A stretch of 34,153 bases of DNA from Ventricola sp051883735 (GTDB lineage Bacteria; Bacillota; Clostridia; Christensenellales; Aristaeellaceae). The DNA lies in NCBI GenBank assembly GCA_051883735.1, contig JBJEUH010000041.1, positions 1-34,153 of the forward strand, given 5' to 3'. The notes beneath the pieces were generated by a model. It had not been told where the DNA came from. It saw only the letters and a list, made by a program, of their open reading frames with translations, and made no database searches. Positions 22,164 to 30,782 of this stretch are shown one piece after another (position 1 is the first letter of the stretch; the number at the start of each line of letters is the position of its first letter). A program made the position numbers and the translations under genes.

Positions 22164-24086
22164 TCAGCTCTCCTGAATCCATACGGTCATCTCGCCCGCG
22201 CTGCGGTTGCTCCAGGCATAGTACGGAATGGCGCGCAGGATGACGGGCGTCTGCACCGGCGCCTCCTCGCTGTACAGCGACGTCGCGGGCTGCAGGCGCA
22301 GGCCGTCGGCCTCCAGCACCGTCACGCCGCCGAGCAGCGCCGGGTCATGCGGCAGCACGCGCACCTCGGCGTCCCTGGGCAGGCGCAGGCAGGAGAGCTC
22401 CTCGCCGTTGTCCTCGCTCTCCAGGCAGTAGATGACCGGTCCGCGGGCAAGCGCAACGCGCCCCGCGGCGTCGCGCACGCGCGGGTCGGCGTGGAGGCGG
22501 CGAACGGGCAGATCAAAATCGACGTTCACCGTGTCGCCCGCCTGCCAGCTGCGCGCGATGTAGGCGTAGCCGGCGCGGATCTCGGGGGAGACCGCCTCGC
22601 CGTTCACGGAGAAACGGACGTTTCTGGCGTAGCCGGGGATGCGCACGGCGAAGGTGAAGCCGGGCGTGTGCACGGCAGTCATCGTGAAGGCGGCCCCGCC
22701 CGTCCAGGGCATGGACGAGGAAAGGGAGACGTCCGCGTGCCGGGTCTTCGCCTGGCTGCCGACGAACAGGTGCGCATAGAGCGTGCGCTCGTCCTCCGAA
22801 TAGAGATAGCTGCCCAGCGAGGTGATCAGCCGGGCGAGGTTCGGCGGGCAGCAGGCGCAGGCGTGCCACTTGGGGCGGACCGGCAGCACGTGCTTGTGCG
22901 TGGCCAGCCGGCCGGAAATGCGGGGATGGACCTCCAGCGGATTGACGTAGAAGAAGCGGGTGCCGTCCAGCTGCATGCCGGCGAGCGCGCCGTTGTACAG
23001 CTCCAGCTCGAGGATGTCGCCGTAGACGGCGCGCGGCTCAAGCGTGAGCAGGTTGCTGGCAAAGAACGCCATGGCGACGGAGGCGCAGGTCTCGCCGTAG
23101 GCCGTGTCGCCGGGCAGGTGGTAGTCATCCGTGAACGCTTCCATGTGCACCGTGGAGCCGATATTGCCGGTGACGTACATCTGGCGCTGGGTGATGGCGT
23201 CGAACATCCGCCGGCAGGCCTCGGCCAGAGCGGCATCGCCGGTCGTTGCCGCGGCGTCGGCCATGGCGGCGAGCATGTACACCTGGCGCACCGCGTGGCC
23301 GCGCGGCTTTTCCTGCTCGCGCACGGGCACGTCGCTCTGGTTGTAGACGTTGTCCTCGGGATTGATGCCGTAATCGCCGAAGGCCAGGCCGAGCGTCTCC
23401 CTAGGCGTATGCTTTTTGAAAAATTCGGGGTCCTGGCCGCGCAGGTTCAGAAAGCGCAGCGCGAGGTCGCGGTGGCGCGGATTTCCGGTGACGCGGTACA
23501 GGCGAAGCAGCGCCAGCTCGATCTCCTGATGGCCGGGGATGGCCTCCTCGCCGCCCTCGCCGAAGCGGGCGTCGATGTGATCCACCAGGCGCAGCACGAT
23601 GTGAAGCAGCTCGTCCATGCCCGCGGCCTCGTGCAGGGCGACGGCGGCCTCGATGAGATGGCCCGCGCAGTAGAGCTCATGGCATTCCAGCAGGTTCGCC
23701 CAGCGGGGGATGGTGTGCTTGACGGTGAAGTAAGTATTGAGGTAGCCGTCCGGCTGCTGCGCGCGGCCGATGAGCGCGACGATGTCCCGCACGCGGGCGG
23801 CAAGCGCCTCGTCCGGCCGGATGCACAGGGAATAGGCGGCGGCCTCCAGCCATTTGGCGACGTCGCTGTCCTGGAACACCATGCCGTAAAACTCGCCCTG
23901 CTGCTCGCCGGCCGCCATGCGGAAGTTCTCGATCGCATGGGACTTGGCTGCGCCGGGCACTTCGTCGCGCAGAATGCGCTCCATATAGGGAATGGTGACG
24001 TCGGTCATGAGCCTCTGGCGCGAGGTCCAGAAGCCGTCCTCGACGGCGACCTGCGGGAGCGGTACCTTGGTGATCGTGGAATCCAT
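22164..24086 (-). CDS. GH127 beta-L-arabinofuranosidase
   Basis: A 640-residue glycosidase of family GH127 (HypBA1-like), which releases L-arabinofuranose from beta-1,2-linked arabino-oligosaccharides such as those on plant hydroxyproline-rich proteins. The zinc/thiolate active site is intact: Glu332 and Cys334 in AYGETCAS, and Cys412-Cys413 in WHACACCPPN, matching HypBA1 Glu338, Cys340, Cys417 and Cys418. An (alpha/alpha)6 barrel makes up about residues 15-425 and beta-sandwich domains follow. There is no signal peptide, so it acts in the cytoplasm on imported oligosaccharides. GGAGG before the ATG supports the start. It begins 27 bp after the LacI-type regulator stop on the same strand and is probably co-transcribed with it. 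GH127 members with other specificities exist, so the exact linkage is inferred. Confidence 0.9.
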   Translation of the reverse strand: MDSTITKVPLPQVAVEDGFWTSRQRLMTDVTIPYMERILRDEVPGAAKSHAIENFRMAAGEQQGEFYGMVFQDSDVAKWLEAAAYSLCIRPDEALAARVRDIVALIGRAQQPDGYLNTYFTVKHTIPRWANLLECHELYCAGHLIEAAVALHEAAGMDELLHIVLRLVDHIDARFGEGGEEAIPGHQEIELALLRLYRVTGNPRHRDLALRFLNLRGQDPEFFKKHTPRETLGLAFGDYGINPEDNVYNQSDVPVREQEKPRGHAVRQVYMLAAMADAAATTGDAALAEACRRMFDAITQRQMYVTGNIGSTVHMEAFTDDYHLPGDTAYGETCASVAMAFFASNLLTLEPRAVYGDILELELYNGALAGMQLDGTRFFYVNPLEVHPRISGRLATHKHVLPVRPKWHACACCPPNLARLITSLGSYLYSEDERTLYAHLFVGSQAKTRHADVSLSSSMPWTGGAAFTMTAVHTPGFTFAVRIPGYARNVRFSVNGEAVSPEIRAGYAYIARSWQAGDTVNVDFDLPVRRLHADPRVRDAAGRVALARGPVIYCLESEDNGEELSCLRLPRDAEVRVLPHDPALLGGVTVLEADGLRLQPATSLYSEEAPVQTPVILRAIPYYAWSNRSAGEMTVWIQES

Positions 24087-24113
24087 CGCAATCCCTCCAT
24101 GGTTTGAATGCCT

Positions 24114-25178
24114 TTACCGGCAGTATTTGTAGATGTCGGGGATCTTCTCCGGGAATTGAGGATGGGCTTTGGCGCTGCAGCTGCCGCGGCAGACGACGTA
24201 CGGCTTGAAGGTGATGTGCTGCGGGGGCAGGTCCTCGCGGTGGATGCGCCTGCGCAGCAGGTCGATGCCGCTGCGCGCCATCGCGGGGATGTCGTAGCCC
24301 ACGGAGCAGATCGGCGCGGGAATGGGCAGGATGCCCTGGATATTGTCAAAGCCGATGATGGCCATGTCGCCGGGAATGGACAGCCCCTGGCTTTGAAGAA
24401 CACTGACGGCGAACCAGGCCTCCAGATCGCAGAACACGAAGACGCCGGTCACGCCGGCCTGACGCCAGGCGTGCAGCTGATTTCGGATGTCCTCGTCGCC
24501 GGAACAGCGGGCGAGCAGGCCGTTCTCTTTGGGCAGGCCGTGCTCCTTCAGCGCGCGCAGAAAGCCATGCGCGCGCCATTCGCTGCTGCCTACGACGTCA
24601 AAGCTGCTCAGATAGCCCAGACGCGTATGTCCGGCGTCGATCAGGTGCTTTGTGGCCAGATAAGCACCCTCCTCCTCGCCGCAGACGACCCAGTCGTCAT
24701 CCGGCGAATCGAAGTGACGGGCCATGAGCACATAGGGGACGCCCGCGGCCTTCATGCGCTCGATGGTGCGCTGGGAACCGCTGCAGGGGAACAATAGAAT
24801 GCCGTCCACCTGGCGGCTGATGGCGGTTTCCACCACCTGCAATTCCAGCTCCGGGTCGTCCTTGGAGCAAAAGATGAGCAGCGAATAGCCGGATTCCGCG
24901 GCGACGTTCTGGATGGCGTCGGTCATAACGCCGTAGTAGGGGTTGCTCATGCCGCCGACGATGACGCCCAGCGTCCTGGTCCGGCCCGAGCGCAGCGAGG
25001 AGGCCATCTGGTTGCGGATGTAGCCCATCTCATCGGCGGCCTGCTGGATGTATTCCCGGGTGGCGGCAGAGATGTCGCTCTTGTTTTTGAGCGCGCGGGA
25101 TACGGTGTTGACGGTATATCCCGTGCGGTCAGCGATGTCCTGCAGCGTGCAGCGGCGGGACTTCTCGTTTTTCATCAT
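24114..25178 (-). CDS. LacI family transcriptional regulator
   Basis: A 354-residue repressor. Residues 10-37 form the helix-turn-helix and hinge start (LQDIADRTGYTVNTVSRAL, then KNKSDISAATREYI), and residues ~65-335 form the periplasmic-binding-like sugar sensor (TRTLGVIVGGMSNPYYGVM at its start, IIGFDNIQ near 280). The effector is probably arabinose or an arabino-oligosaccharide, inferred from the neighbours. The C-terminal ~30 residues contain four cysteines or histidines (VVCRGSCSAKAHPQF), slightly unusual. AAGGGGA before the ATG sets the start. It is divergent from the transport operon and probably binds the 16-bp palindrome at 25295-25310, repressing transport and perhaps itself. Confidence 0.92.
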   Translation of the reverse strand: MMKNEKSRRCTLQDIADRTGYTVNTVSRALKNKSDISAATREYIQQAADEMGYIRNQMASSLRSGRTRTLGVIVGGMSNPYYGVMTDAIQNVAAESGYSLLIFCSKDDPELELQVVETAISRQVDGILLFPCSGSQRTIERMKAAGVPYVLMARHFDSPDDDWVVCGEEEGAYLATKHLIDAGHTRLGYLSSFDVVGSSEWRAHGFLRALKEHGLPKENGLLARCSGDEDIRNQLHAWRQAGVTGVFVFCDLEAWFAVSVLQSQGLSIPGDMAIIGFDNIQGILPIPAPICSVGYDIPAMARSGIDLLRRRIHREDLPPQHITFKPYVVCRGSCSAKAHPQFPEKIPDIYKYCR

Positions 25179-25214
25179 GTCGGTTCCCCTTATCCTTCAA
25201 TTCCTTCCGCCCTT

Positions 25215-25243
25215 ATTCTACATGAACCGGAATGGAATGTCAA
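25215..25243 (-). promoter_or_regulatory. Promoter of the LacI regulator and GH127 genes
   Basis: On the minus strand perfect TTGACA (25243-25238), 17-bp spacer, TAGAAT (25220-25215). Its -35 box is only 8 bp from that of the divergent transport promoter, so the two boxes form an inverted repeat ATGTCAA-N8-TTGACAT. Confidence 0.8.
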
Positions 25244-25251
25244 TTTCATTG

Positions 25252-25280
25252 TTGACATGGATAAAAAATCGTGCTATAAT
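25252..25280 (+). promoter_or_regulatory. Promoter of the sugar transport operon
   Basis: Perfect TTGACA (25252-25257), 17-bp spacer, perfect TATAAT (25275-25280). Confidence 0.9.
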
Positions 25281-25294
25281 TTCAACAGATGATA

Positions 25295-25310
25295 ACATTA
25301 ACGTTAATGT
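25295..25310. promoter_or_regulatory. LacI-type operator
   Basis: ACATTAACGTTAATGT is a perfect 16-bp palindrome with the central CG step typical of LacI-family sites. It lies just downstream of the expected transcription start of the transport operon, a roadblock position. Confidence 0.8.
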
Positions 25311-25459
25311 AAAACGCTGATGTTTGGTGAAGTATATGAAATCGCAAGCCGCGCAGGGTGTGGGGGAAAATGCACGCCTGCGGGAAACGGCCTGCATGCC
25401 GTTCGCTTTGACGAAGCATGGATGTGATGCTTCTCAAAATAAAAAAGGAGGTTTTCGTT

Positions 25460-26734
25460 ATGAAGAAAATCGTTGCCCTGGCTCTCGCGCTGTGCATGAT
25501 GGCGGCTCTCGCCGTCGGCTCCGCCGAAACCACCAAGCTCACTGCCTGGACGTTCATCGCCCAGCACCAGGAGTATTATGAGGGAATGGCCGAAAAGTGG
25601 AATGAGCTCCATCCGGACGAGCAGATCGAGATCGAAGTCACCACCCTCGGCTACGACGACATGCACAACAAGATGAAGGTCGCGCTCCAGTCCGATCAGG
25701 GCGCGCCGGACGCCTGCGACGTGGAGCTGGGCCAGTTCCCGAACATCCTGGCGTACAGCGACAAGCTGGTTGAGCTCGACTCCTACATCGAGCCGCTGAA
25801 GGACGACATCGTCGAAGCCCGCCTGCAGATCTACTCCAAGGACGGCCACTACTACGGCATGCCGCTGCACGTCGGCGCGATGGTTGCCTACTATCGTGTG
25901 GACCTGCTCGAGCAGGCCGGCGTGGACTACACCGCCATCAAGACCTGGGACGACTGGTATGAGGCCGGCCTGAAGGTGAAGGAAGCCACCGGCGCCTTTA
26001 TGGGCACCGTGGAGACCTCTACCCAGTGGGTCACCACCCTCATGCTCGGCCAGCAGGGCACGGACTGGCAGAAGGACGGCGAGGTGCTCGTGAACACCGA
26101 GGCTGTCGCCAAGGCCGTTGACACCCAGAAGAAGTGGCTCGAGGCCGGCATCGCCGAGGTTTGCCCGGGCGGCCAGCCGGATACCGAGGAAGGCAAGGCC
26201 TACATCGCCAACAACGACATCGCCTGCGTCATCATGCCGTTCTGGTACATGAGCCGCTTCACCGGTGAAATCGGTGAGGTCCGCGCCAACCAGTACGTCA
26301 TCGCGCCCTGCCCGGTCTTTGAAGAGGGCCAGATCCGCTCCGTCGGCGCCGGCGGAACCGGCACCGTCATCTACAAGAACGGCACGAACGCCGACCTGGC
26401 TGCCCGCTTCTTCACCTATGCCAAGATCTCCGATGAAGGCAACCGCTACGTCTGGAACGTGCTGGGCTTTGACCCGGTCAACAAGGCGGTCTGGGAGGAC
26501 GAGGCGCTCATGAAGAACGACGACAATGCGTTCAACAAGTACTTCATCGGCTACCCGGTTGACGGCCTGCTGCCGATCAAGGACGAAATCGGCGCCATGA
26601 TCTCCAACGAGATCAGCCCGACCATCAACAGCTACCTCGGCTCCACCCTGTGGAACGAAGTGTATGTTGACGGCGTGGACACCGCTGAGGCCCTGGAGGC
26701 TGCGCAGGACGCCATCGAGAGCGACCTGTTCTAA
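25460..26734 (+). CDS. Sugar ABC transporter substrate-binding protein
   Basis: A 424-residue family 1 extracellular solute-binding protein. Residues 1-22 are a Sec signal peptide with a likely cut after GSA, giving a mature ETTKLTAWTFIAQHQEYY start. The usual binding-protein blocks follow (DACDVELGQFPNILAY, YYGMPLHVGAMVAYYRVDLL, TWDDWYEAGLKVKE). No lipobox Cys is present at the cut site; the Cys at residue 12 lies inside the hydrophobic core. AAAGGAGG before the ATG at 25460 sets the start over a longer frame. The 5' leader is ~175 nt. The gene is the first of a LacI-controlled operon with two permeases, followed by GH51, so arabino-oligosaccharides (AraN-like) are the likely ligand. Confidence 0.92.
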   Translation: MKKIVALALALCMMAALAVGSAETTKLTAWTFIAQHQEYYEGMAEKWNELHPDEQIEIEVTTLGYDDMHNKMKVALQSDQGAPDACDVELGQFPNILAYSDKLVELDSYIEPLKDDIVEARLQIYSKDGHYYGMPLHVGAMVAYYRVDLLEQAGVDYTAIKTWDDWYEAGLKVKEATGAFMGTVETSTQWVTTLMLGQQGTDWQKDGEVLVNTEAVAKAVDTQKKWLEAGIAEVCPGGQPDTEEGKAYIANNDIACVIMPFWYMSRFTGEIGEVRANQYVIAPCPVFEEGQIRSVGAGGTGTVIYKNGTNADLAARFFTYAKISDEGNRYVWNVLGFDPVNKAVWEDEALMKNDDNAFNKYFIGYPVDGLLPIKDEIGAMISNEISPTINSYLGSTLWNEVYVDGVDTAEALEAAQDAIESDLF

Positions 26735-26772
26735 TCGGAACAAGCTGCCCGGGTATCTGCTTTGATGACCCG

Positions 26773-26807
26773 CGGATGGGGGAGAACCTCCCCCATCCGT
26801 TTCCTGT
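26773..26807 (+). terminator. Hairpin between binding protein and permease genes
   Basis: A perfect 12-bp stem (26773-26784 with 26788-26799) and 3-nt loop, followed by TTTCCTGT. Likely partial termination or mRNA protection that keeps binding protein above permease levels. Confidence 0.75.
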
Positions 26808-26901
26808 ATCCGGCCTCCGCATGAGGAGAGAGAGGATGCACTGCCCAAGCGGCAAGCTGACATGCCGGGCATCGTAGAGTTACAGAAAGGGGACCTGCGG
26901 G

Positions 26902-28107
26902 ATGCAAACCAAAACCTTGACGCCTGTAACCAGTCGCAACAAATGGAAGAAGACGGCTTATCTGCTGGTCATCTCCGCACTGTTGCTGGTGGTGGGCCTG
27001 TCCGCCATGTTTACCCTCGGAACGGCTTCCACGCGCTATGATACGGCGTACGATCGGGGAACAGACCTGTCGCCCTACTACTTTGAGCCGCTGGCCGAAG
27101 GCGAAAGCTACAATGCGCTGCAGAGCCTGTGGCTGGCGGTTGCGCGCCACAGGATGATTCCGATTCTTGCGGCTGTGCTGGTCTTCCTGCTGTTTGTGGC
27201 GCTCAACCGTGAGCTGCTCTACTCGCAGAATATCGCGCCGTACGTGTTCGTGCTGCCGTTCCTGCTGACGTTCGCCGTGTTCTTCGTGTATCCGCTCATC
27301 TCGACCGTCATCATGAGCTTCCAGGAGATCAAGGGCTCCGGCACCACATGGATCGGCCTCAAGAACTACCGCGACATGTTCGCCAACAAGAACTTCTGGA
27401 TTGCGGTCAAGAACTCCATGCGCTACATGGTGCTCACCTGCGCCATCCTGATTCCGATGCCGCTGGTGCTGGCGTATCTGCTCAATTCCAAGATGATGCC
27501 CCGGAAGCTGGCGGACATCTTCAAGACCGTCTCCTATATGCCGGTCCTGTGCTCCGTCGTTGTGGCCGGCATCATCTTCCGCATGATGTTCTCCGAGCTG
27601 AACGGCGCCATGATGAACCAGATCCGCGCCGCTTTGGGCCTGGCGCCCATCGCCTGGCTCAAGGGCGAATGGACGAGTATGTTCGCCATGGTGCTGCTGT
27701 GTATGTGGCGCTGGACGGGCATGAACATCCTGTACTACACGGCCGGCCTCAAGTCCATCTCCAACGATCTGTATGAGGCGGCTGAAATCGACGGCGCGAA
27801 CGAGTTCCAGAAGTTCTGGAACGTCATCCTCCCGCTGCTCAAGCCGACGACGATCTACGTGCTGACGATCTCCATCTACGCGGGCCTGTCCATGTTCACC
27901 GAGAGCTACATGGTCTTCGGTACCAACAACTCGCCCAAGAACTACGGCCTGACGATCGTCGGCTACCTGTACCGCTATGGCTTCGAGAAGGTCGACAAGT
28001 TCGGCTTCGCGTCCGCGGTCGGTCTGGTGCTGCTGGCCGGCGCGATGGTGATCACCGTCGTGCAGCTGTTTGTCACCGGCACCATCGGCAGGAAGGAGGA
28101 GAAGTAA
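26902..28107 (+). CDS. Sugar ABC transporter permease, first subunit
   Basis: A 401-residue permease of the MalF/AraP type. The canonical part begins near residue 110 (IAPYVFVLPFLLTFAVFFVY) and holds the EAA coupling loop YEAAEIDGANEFQKFWNVIL at residues 291-310. Ahead of it is an extension of about 100 residues with two more hydrophobic segments (about 18-38 and 86-102) flanking an outside loop of ~45 residues. AGAAAGGGG lies before the ATG. It pairs with the next permease, 3 bp downstream, and takes sugar from the binding protein. No ATPase is encoded in the operon, so a shared MsmK-type ATPase is presumed. Confidence 0.92.
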   Translation: MQTKTLTPVTSRNKWKKTAYLLVISALLLVVGLSAMFTLGTASTRYDTAYDRGTDLSPYYFEPLAEGESYNALQSLWLAVARHRMIPILAAVLVFLLFVALNRELLYSQNIAPYVFVLPFLLTFAVFFVYPLISTVIMSFQEIKGSGTTWIGLKNYRDMFANKNFWIAVKNSMRYMVLTCAILIPMPLVLAYLLNSKMMPRKLADIFKTVSYMPVLCSVVVAGIIFRMMFSELNGAMMNQIRAALGLAPIAWLKGEWTSMFAMVLLCMWRWTGMNILYYTAGLKSISNDLYEAAEIDGANEFQKFWNVILPLLKPTTIYVLTISIYAGLSMFTESYMVFGTNNSPKNYGLTIVGYLYRYGFEKVDKFGFASAVGLVLLAGAMVITVVQLFVTGTIGRKEEK

Positions 28108-28110
28108 GTG

Positions 28111-28986
28111 ATGAAAAAGGAAAAAGAAGGCCGCAAATTCTCCATCTCAACGGTCGTCGTGGTTGCGCTCTTTGCAATTCTCGCGTTTTTGATCATCGTT
28201 CCGCTGTATGCGCTGCTGCTGGGCACCTTCAAGGGCGGCGCAGAGCTCTTTGTCAGCGGCCTGAACCTCAACCCCACCTGGGACAAGCTGCACCTGAAGG
28301 CCTGGCGCTATCTGTTCACCGGCGTGATGAGCGACGGCGCCTACAACCCGCATGACTACTTCACCTGGTACAAGAACAGCCTGTTCATCGTGCTGGTGCA
28401 GGGCGGCCTGACGCTGCTGCTCTCCTCCATGGTGGCCTACGGCCTTTCGAAGTACAAGTTCAAGGGACAGAACGCCATGTTCCTGTGCGTGCTGCTGGTC
28501 ATGATGATTCCGCTGGAAATCCTCATGCTCCCGATGTACTCCCAGATCAACACCATGGGCCTGCGCGACAGCTACGCGGGCGTGATGCTGCCGTTCCTGG
28601 TCAGCATGAGCGCGGTGTTCTTCTTCCGCCAGTTCCTTGAGGGCATCCCGGTCGATCTGCTCGACGCGGGCCGCGTGGACGGCTGCACCGAGTACGGCAT
28701 CTTCTTCCGCATCATCATGCCCGTCATGCTCCCGGCGTACGCCTCCATGGCGGTCATGGTCGGCATGGGCGCGTGGAACGGCCTGCTCTGGCCGATGCTG
28801 GTCATCTCGGACATGAAGAAGTACACCATCCCGATCGGCCTGAATACCCTGTGGTCCCCGTACGGCAACAACTACGATCTGATGATCACGGGCTCCTGCT
28901 TTGCCATTGTGCCGCTGCTGGTGCTGTACCTGTTCGCGCAGCGCTTCATCATCGAGGGCATGACGGCCGGTGCCGTCAAGGGATAA
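28111..28986 (+). CDS. Sugar ABC transporter permease, second subunit
   Basis: A 291-residue permease of the MalG/AraQ type with six hydrophobic segments. The coupling loop is DLLDAGRVDGCTEYGIFFRI at residues 182-201; the usual EAA is here DAG, as in many AraQ-like proteins. The start is ATG 28111 or GTG 28108; GGAGGA suits both, and either adds no more than one residue. It follows the first permease at once. The stop is followed by a separate promoter for the GH51 gene. Confidence 0.91.
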   Translation: MKKEKEGRKFSISTVVVVALFAILAFLIIVPLYALLLGTFKGGAELFVSGLNLNPTWDKLHLKAWRYLFTGVMSDGAYNPHDYFTWYKNSLFIVLVQGGLTLLLSSMVAYGLSKYKFKGQNAMFLCVLLVMMIPLEILMLPMYSQINTMGLRDSYAGVMLPFLVSMSAVFFFRQFLEGIPVDLLDAGRVDGCTEYGIFFRIIMPVMLPAYASMAVMVGMGAWNGLLWPMLVISDMKKYTIPIGLNTLWSPYGNNYDLMITGSCFAIVPLLVLYLFAQRFIIEGMTAGAVKG

Positions 28987-28997
28987 ACACTTTCTGG

Positions 28998-29026
28998 ATG
29001 ACATGAACGGCACAATTTGGTATAAT
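28998..29026 (+). promoter_or_regulatory. Internal promoter of the GH51 gene
   Basis: ATGACA (28998-29003), 17-bp spacer, perfect TATAAT (29021-29026), in the 86-bp gap before the GH51 ATG. It would allow GH51 expression apart from the transport genes. No copy of the LacI palindrome is seen here. Confidence 0.6.
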
Positions 29027-29072
29027 TCAAAATACGGCGTGCCTGAGCGCGCCTGAGAAGGAGAATAACCGC

Positions 29073-30584
29073 ATGAAAAAAGCGACGATGATCCTCGACC
29101 GTGACTATTCGATCGGTCAGATCGATCCCCGCATCTATGGCTCTTTCATCGAGCACCTCGGACGCGCCGTGTACGGCGGCATCTATGAGCCGGGCCATCC
29201 GACCGCGGACAAGCACGGCTTCCGCCGCGACGTGATGGAGATGGTGCGCAGGCTCGATGTGCCGGTGGTTCGCTATCCCGGCGGAAACTTCGTTTCCGGC
29301 TTCAACTGGGAGGATTCCGTCGGCCCGAGGGAGAGCCGCCCCCGCAGGCTGGATCTGGCCTGGATGACGACCGAGACCAATGAGGTCGGCCTGCATGAGT
29401 TTGCCGACTGGTGCAAAGAGGTCAATACCGAGATGATGTACGCGGTGAACCTCGGCTCCCGCGGCGCCGACGCTGCGCGCAACATCGTCGAGTATGCCAA
29501 CCACAAGGGCGGAACCTATTGGTCCGACATGCGCATCAAAAACGGCCGCAAGGAGCCGTTTGGCATCAAGCTCTGGTGCCTGGGCAACGAGATGGACGGA
29601 CCGTGGCAGATGTGCCACAGGACGGCGTACGACTATGGCTGCGTCGCCCGCGAGGCCGGCAAGATGATGAAGTGGGTCGATCCCTCCATTGAGCTGGTGG
29701 CCTGCGGCTCCTCGGCGTACGACATGCCGACCTTCGGCACCTGGGAGTATCAGATGCTCACCGAGTGCTACGATCAGATCGACTATGTCAGCCTGCACCG
29801 CTACTACGGCAACCGCACCAACAACACGCCGGACTTCCTCGCGCGCAGCATGGATCTGGATGGCTTCATCAAGACGGTCGTCTCGATCTGCGACGCGGTG
29901 GGCGGCACCAAGCACACGAGCAAGAAGATCAACCTCTCCTTCGACGAGTGGAACGTCTGGTACCACTCCAATGAGCAGGACGAGGAGATCAAGAAGGCGG
30001 AGCCGTGGGGCGTGGCGCTCCCGCTGCTGGAGGACATCTACAACTTCGAGGACGCGCTCCTCGTCGGCGCGATGCTCATCACCTTCCTGCGCAATGCGGA
30101 CCGCGTGAAGGTCGCCTGCATCGCGCAGCTGGTCAACGTCATCGCCCCGATCATGACCCGCAACGGCGGCGGCGTGTGGGCGCAGACGATCTACTGGCCG
30201 CTGATGCACGCCAGCAAGTATGGCCGCGGCACGGCGCTGCGCCCGGTGATCAAGTCCCCGACGTACGACTGCTCCGATTACGAGCAGGTGCCGCTGGTGG
30301 ACGCGACGGCGACGCTCGCGGACAACGGCGATCTGACCGTCTTCGCGGTCAACCGCAGCCTGGACGAGGACATCGAGCTCTCCGCCGATCTGCGCGCCTT
30401 CGGCGATCTTCAGATCGTGGAGCACATCGTGCTGCATCATGACGATGTGAAGGCGGTGAACACCGAGGCGAACCCGGACAACGTTGCGCCAAAGCAGGGC
30501 GAGGGCGGCACGCTGGATGGCGGCAAGCTCACCGTGAAGCTGGAGAAGCTGAGCTGGAACGTTATCCGCCTGCGCAAATGCTGA
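29073..30584 (+). CDS. GH51 alpha-L-arabinofuranosidase
   Basis: A 503-residue retaining glycosidase that releases terminal alpha-L-arabinofuranose from arabinan and arabinoxylan oligosaccharides. Acid/base Glu173 lies in CLGNEMDGPWQ and nucleophile Glu292 in SFDEWNVWY, the classic GH51 pair. Other family blocks are IDPRIYGSFIEHLGRAVYGG near the start and VVRYPGGNFVSGFNW. The catalytic barrel is about residues 20-370 and a C-terminal beta domain follows. There is no signal peptide, so it is cytoplasmic. AAGGAG before the ATG supports the start. The length is normal for the family. It complements GH127, giving both anomeric activities at one locus. Confidence 0.95.
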   Translation: MKKATMILDRDYSIGQIDPRIYGSFIEHLGRAVYGGIYEPGHPTADKHGFRRDVMEMVRRLDVPVVRYPGGNFVSGFNWEDSVGPRESRPRRLDLAWMTTETNEVGLHEFADWCKEVNTEMMYAVNLGSRGADAARNIVEYANHKGGTYWSDMRIKNGRKEPFGIKLWCLGNEMDGPWQMCHRTAYDYGCVAREAGKMMKWVDPSIELVACGSSAYDMPTFGTWEYQMLTECYDQIDYVSLHRYYGNRTNNTPDFLARSMDLDGFIKTVVSICDAVGGTKHTSKKINLSFDEWNVWYHSNEQDEEIKKAEPWGVALPLLEDIYNFEDALLVGAMLITFLRNADRVKVACIAQLVNVIAPIMTRNGGGVWAQTIYWPLMHASKYGRGTALRPVIKSPTYDCSDYEQVPLVDATATLADNGDLTVFAVNRSLDEDIELSADLRAFGDLQIVEHIVLHHDDVKAVNTEANPDNVAPKQGEGGTLDGGKLTVKLEKLSWNVIRLRKC

Positions 30585-30604
30585 TTTCTCATCAATATGC
30601 AGCG

Positions 30605-30642
30605 GCAGCCCCTGAAGGAAGCTTCCTTCAGGGGCTGCTTTC
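30605..30642 (+). terminator. Terminator after the GH51 gene
   Basis: A perfect 34-nt palindrome (30605-30638) centred on AAGCTT, followed by TTTCTGT, about 20 bp after the stop. Confidence 0.85.
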
Positions 30643-30747
30643 TGTATGGCCGGAGGGGTGATCCGGCCTGATTTGCAGGGCCCGGATATATACGGGGAAC
30701 CGTATCAAACATCATGCGGCATATATCGCGAAAAAGTGTTGGAATCA

Positions 30748-30776
30748 TTGACAAAAATGGAAGAAATACCTATAAT
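30748..30776 (+). promoter_or_regulatory. Sigma-A promoter of the coiled-coil/signal peptidase/hydrolase operon
   Basis: Perfect TTGACA (30748-30753), 17-bp spacer, perfect TATAAT (30771-30776). Confidence 0.9.
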
Positions 30777-30782
30777 AGCAAT

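Noticed and set aside
30605..30638. Perfect 34-nt palindrome as an insertion-sequence end or attachment site
   Set aside because: It sits right after the GH51 stop and before a short T-rich tail, as a terminator would, and no transposase or target duplication is present.
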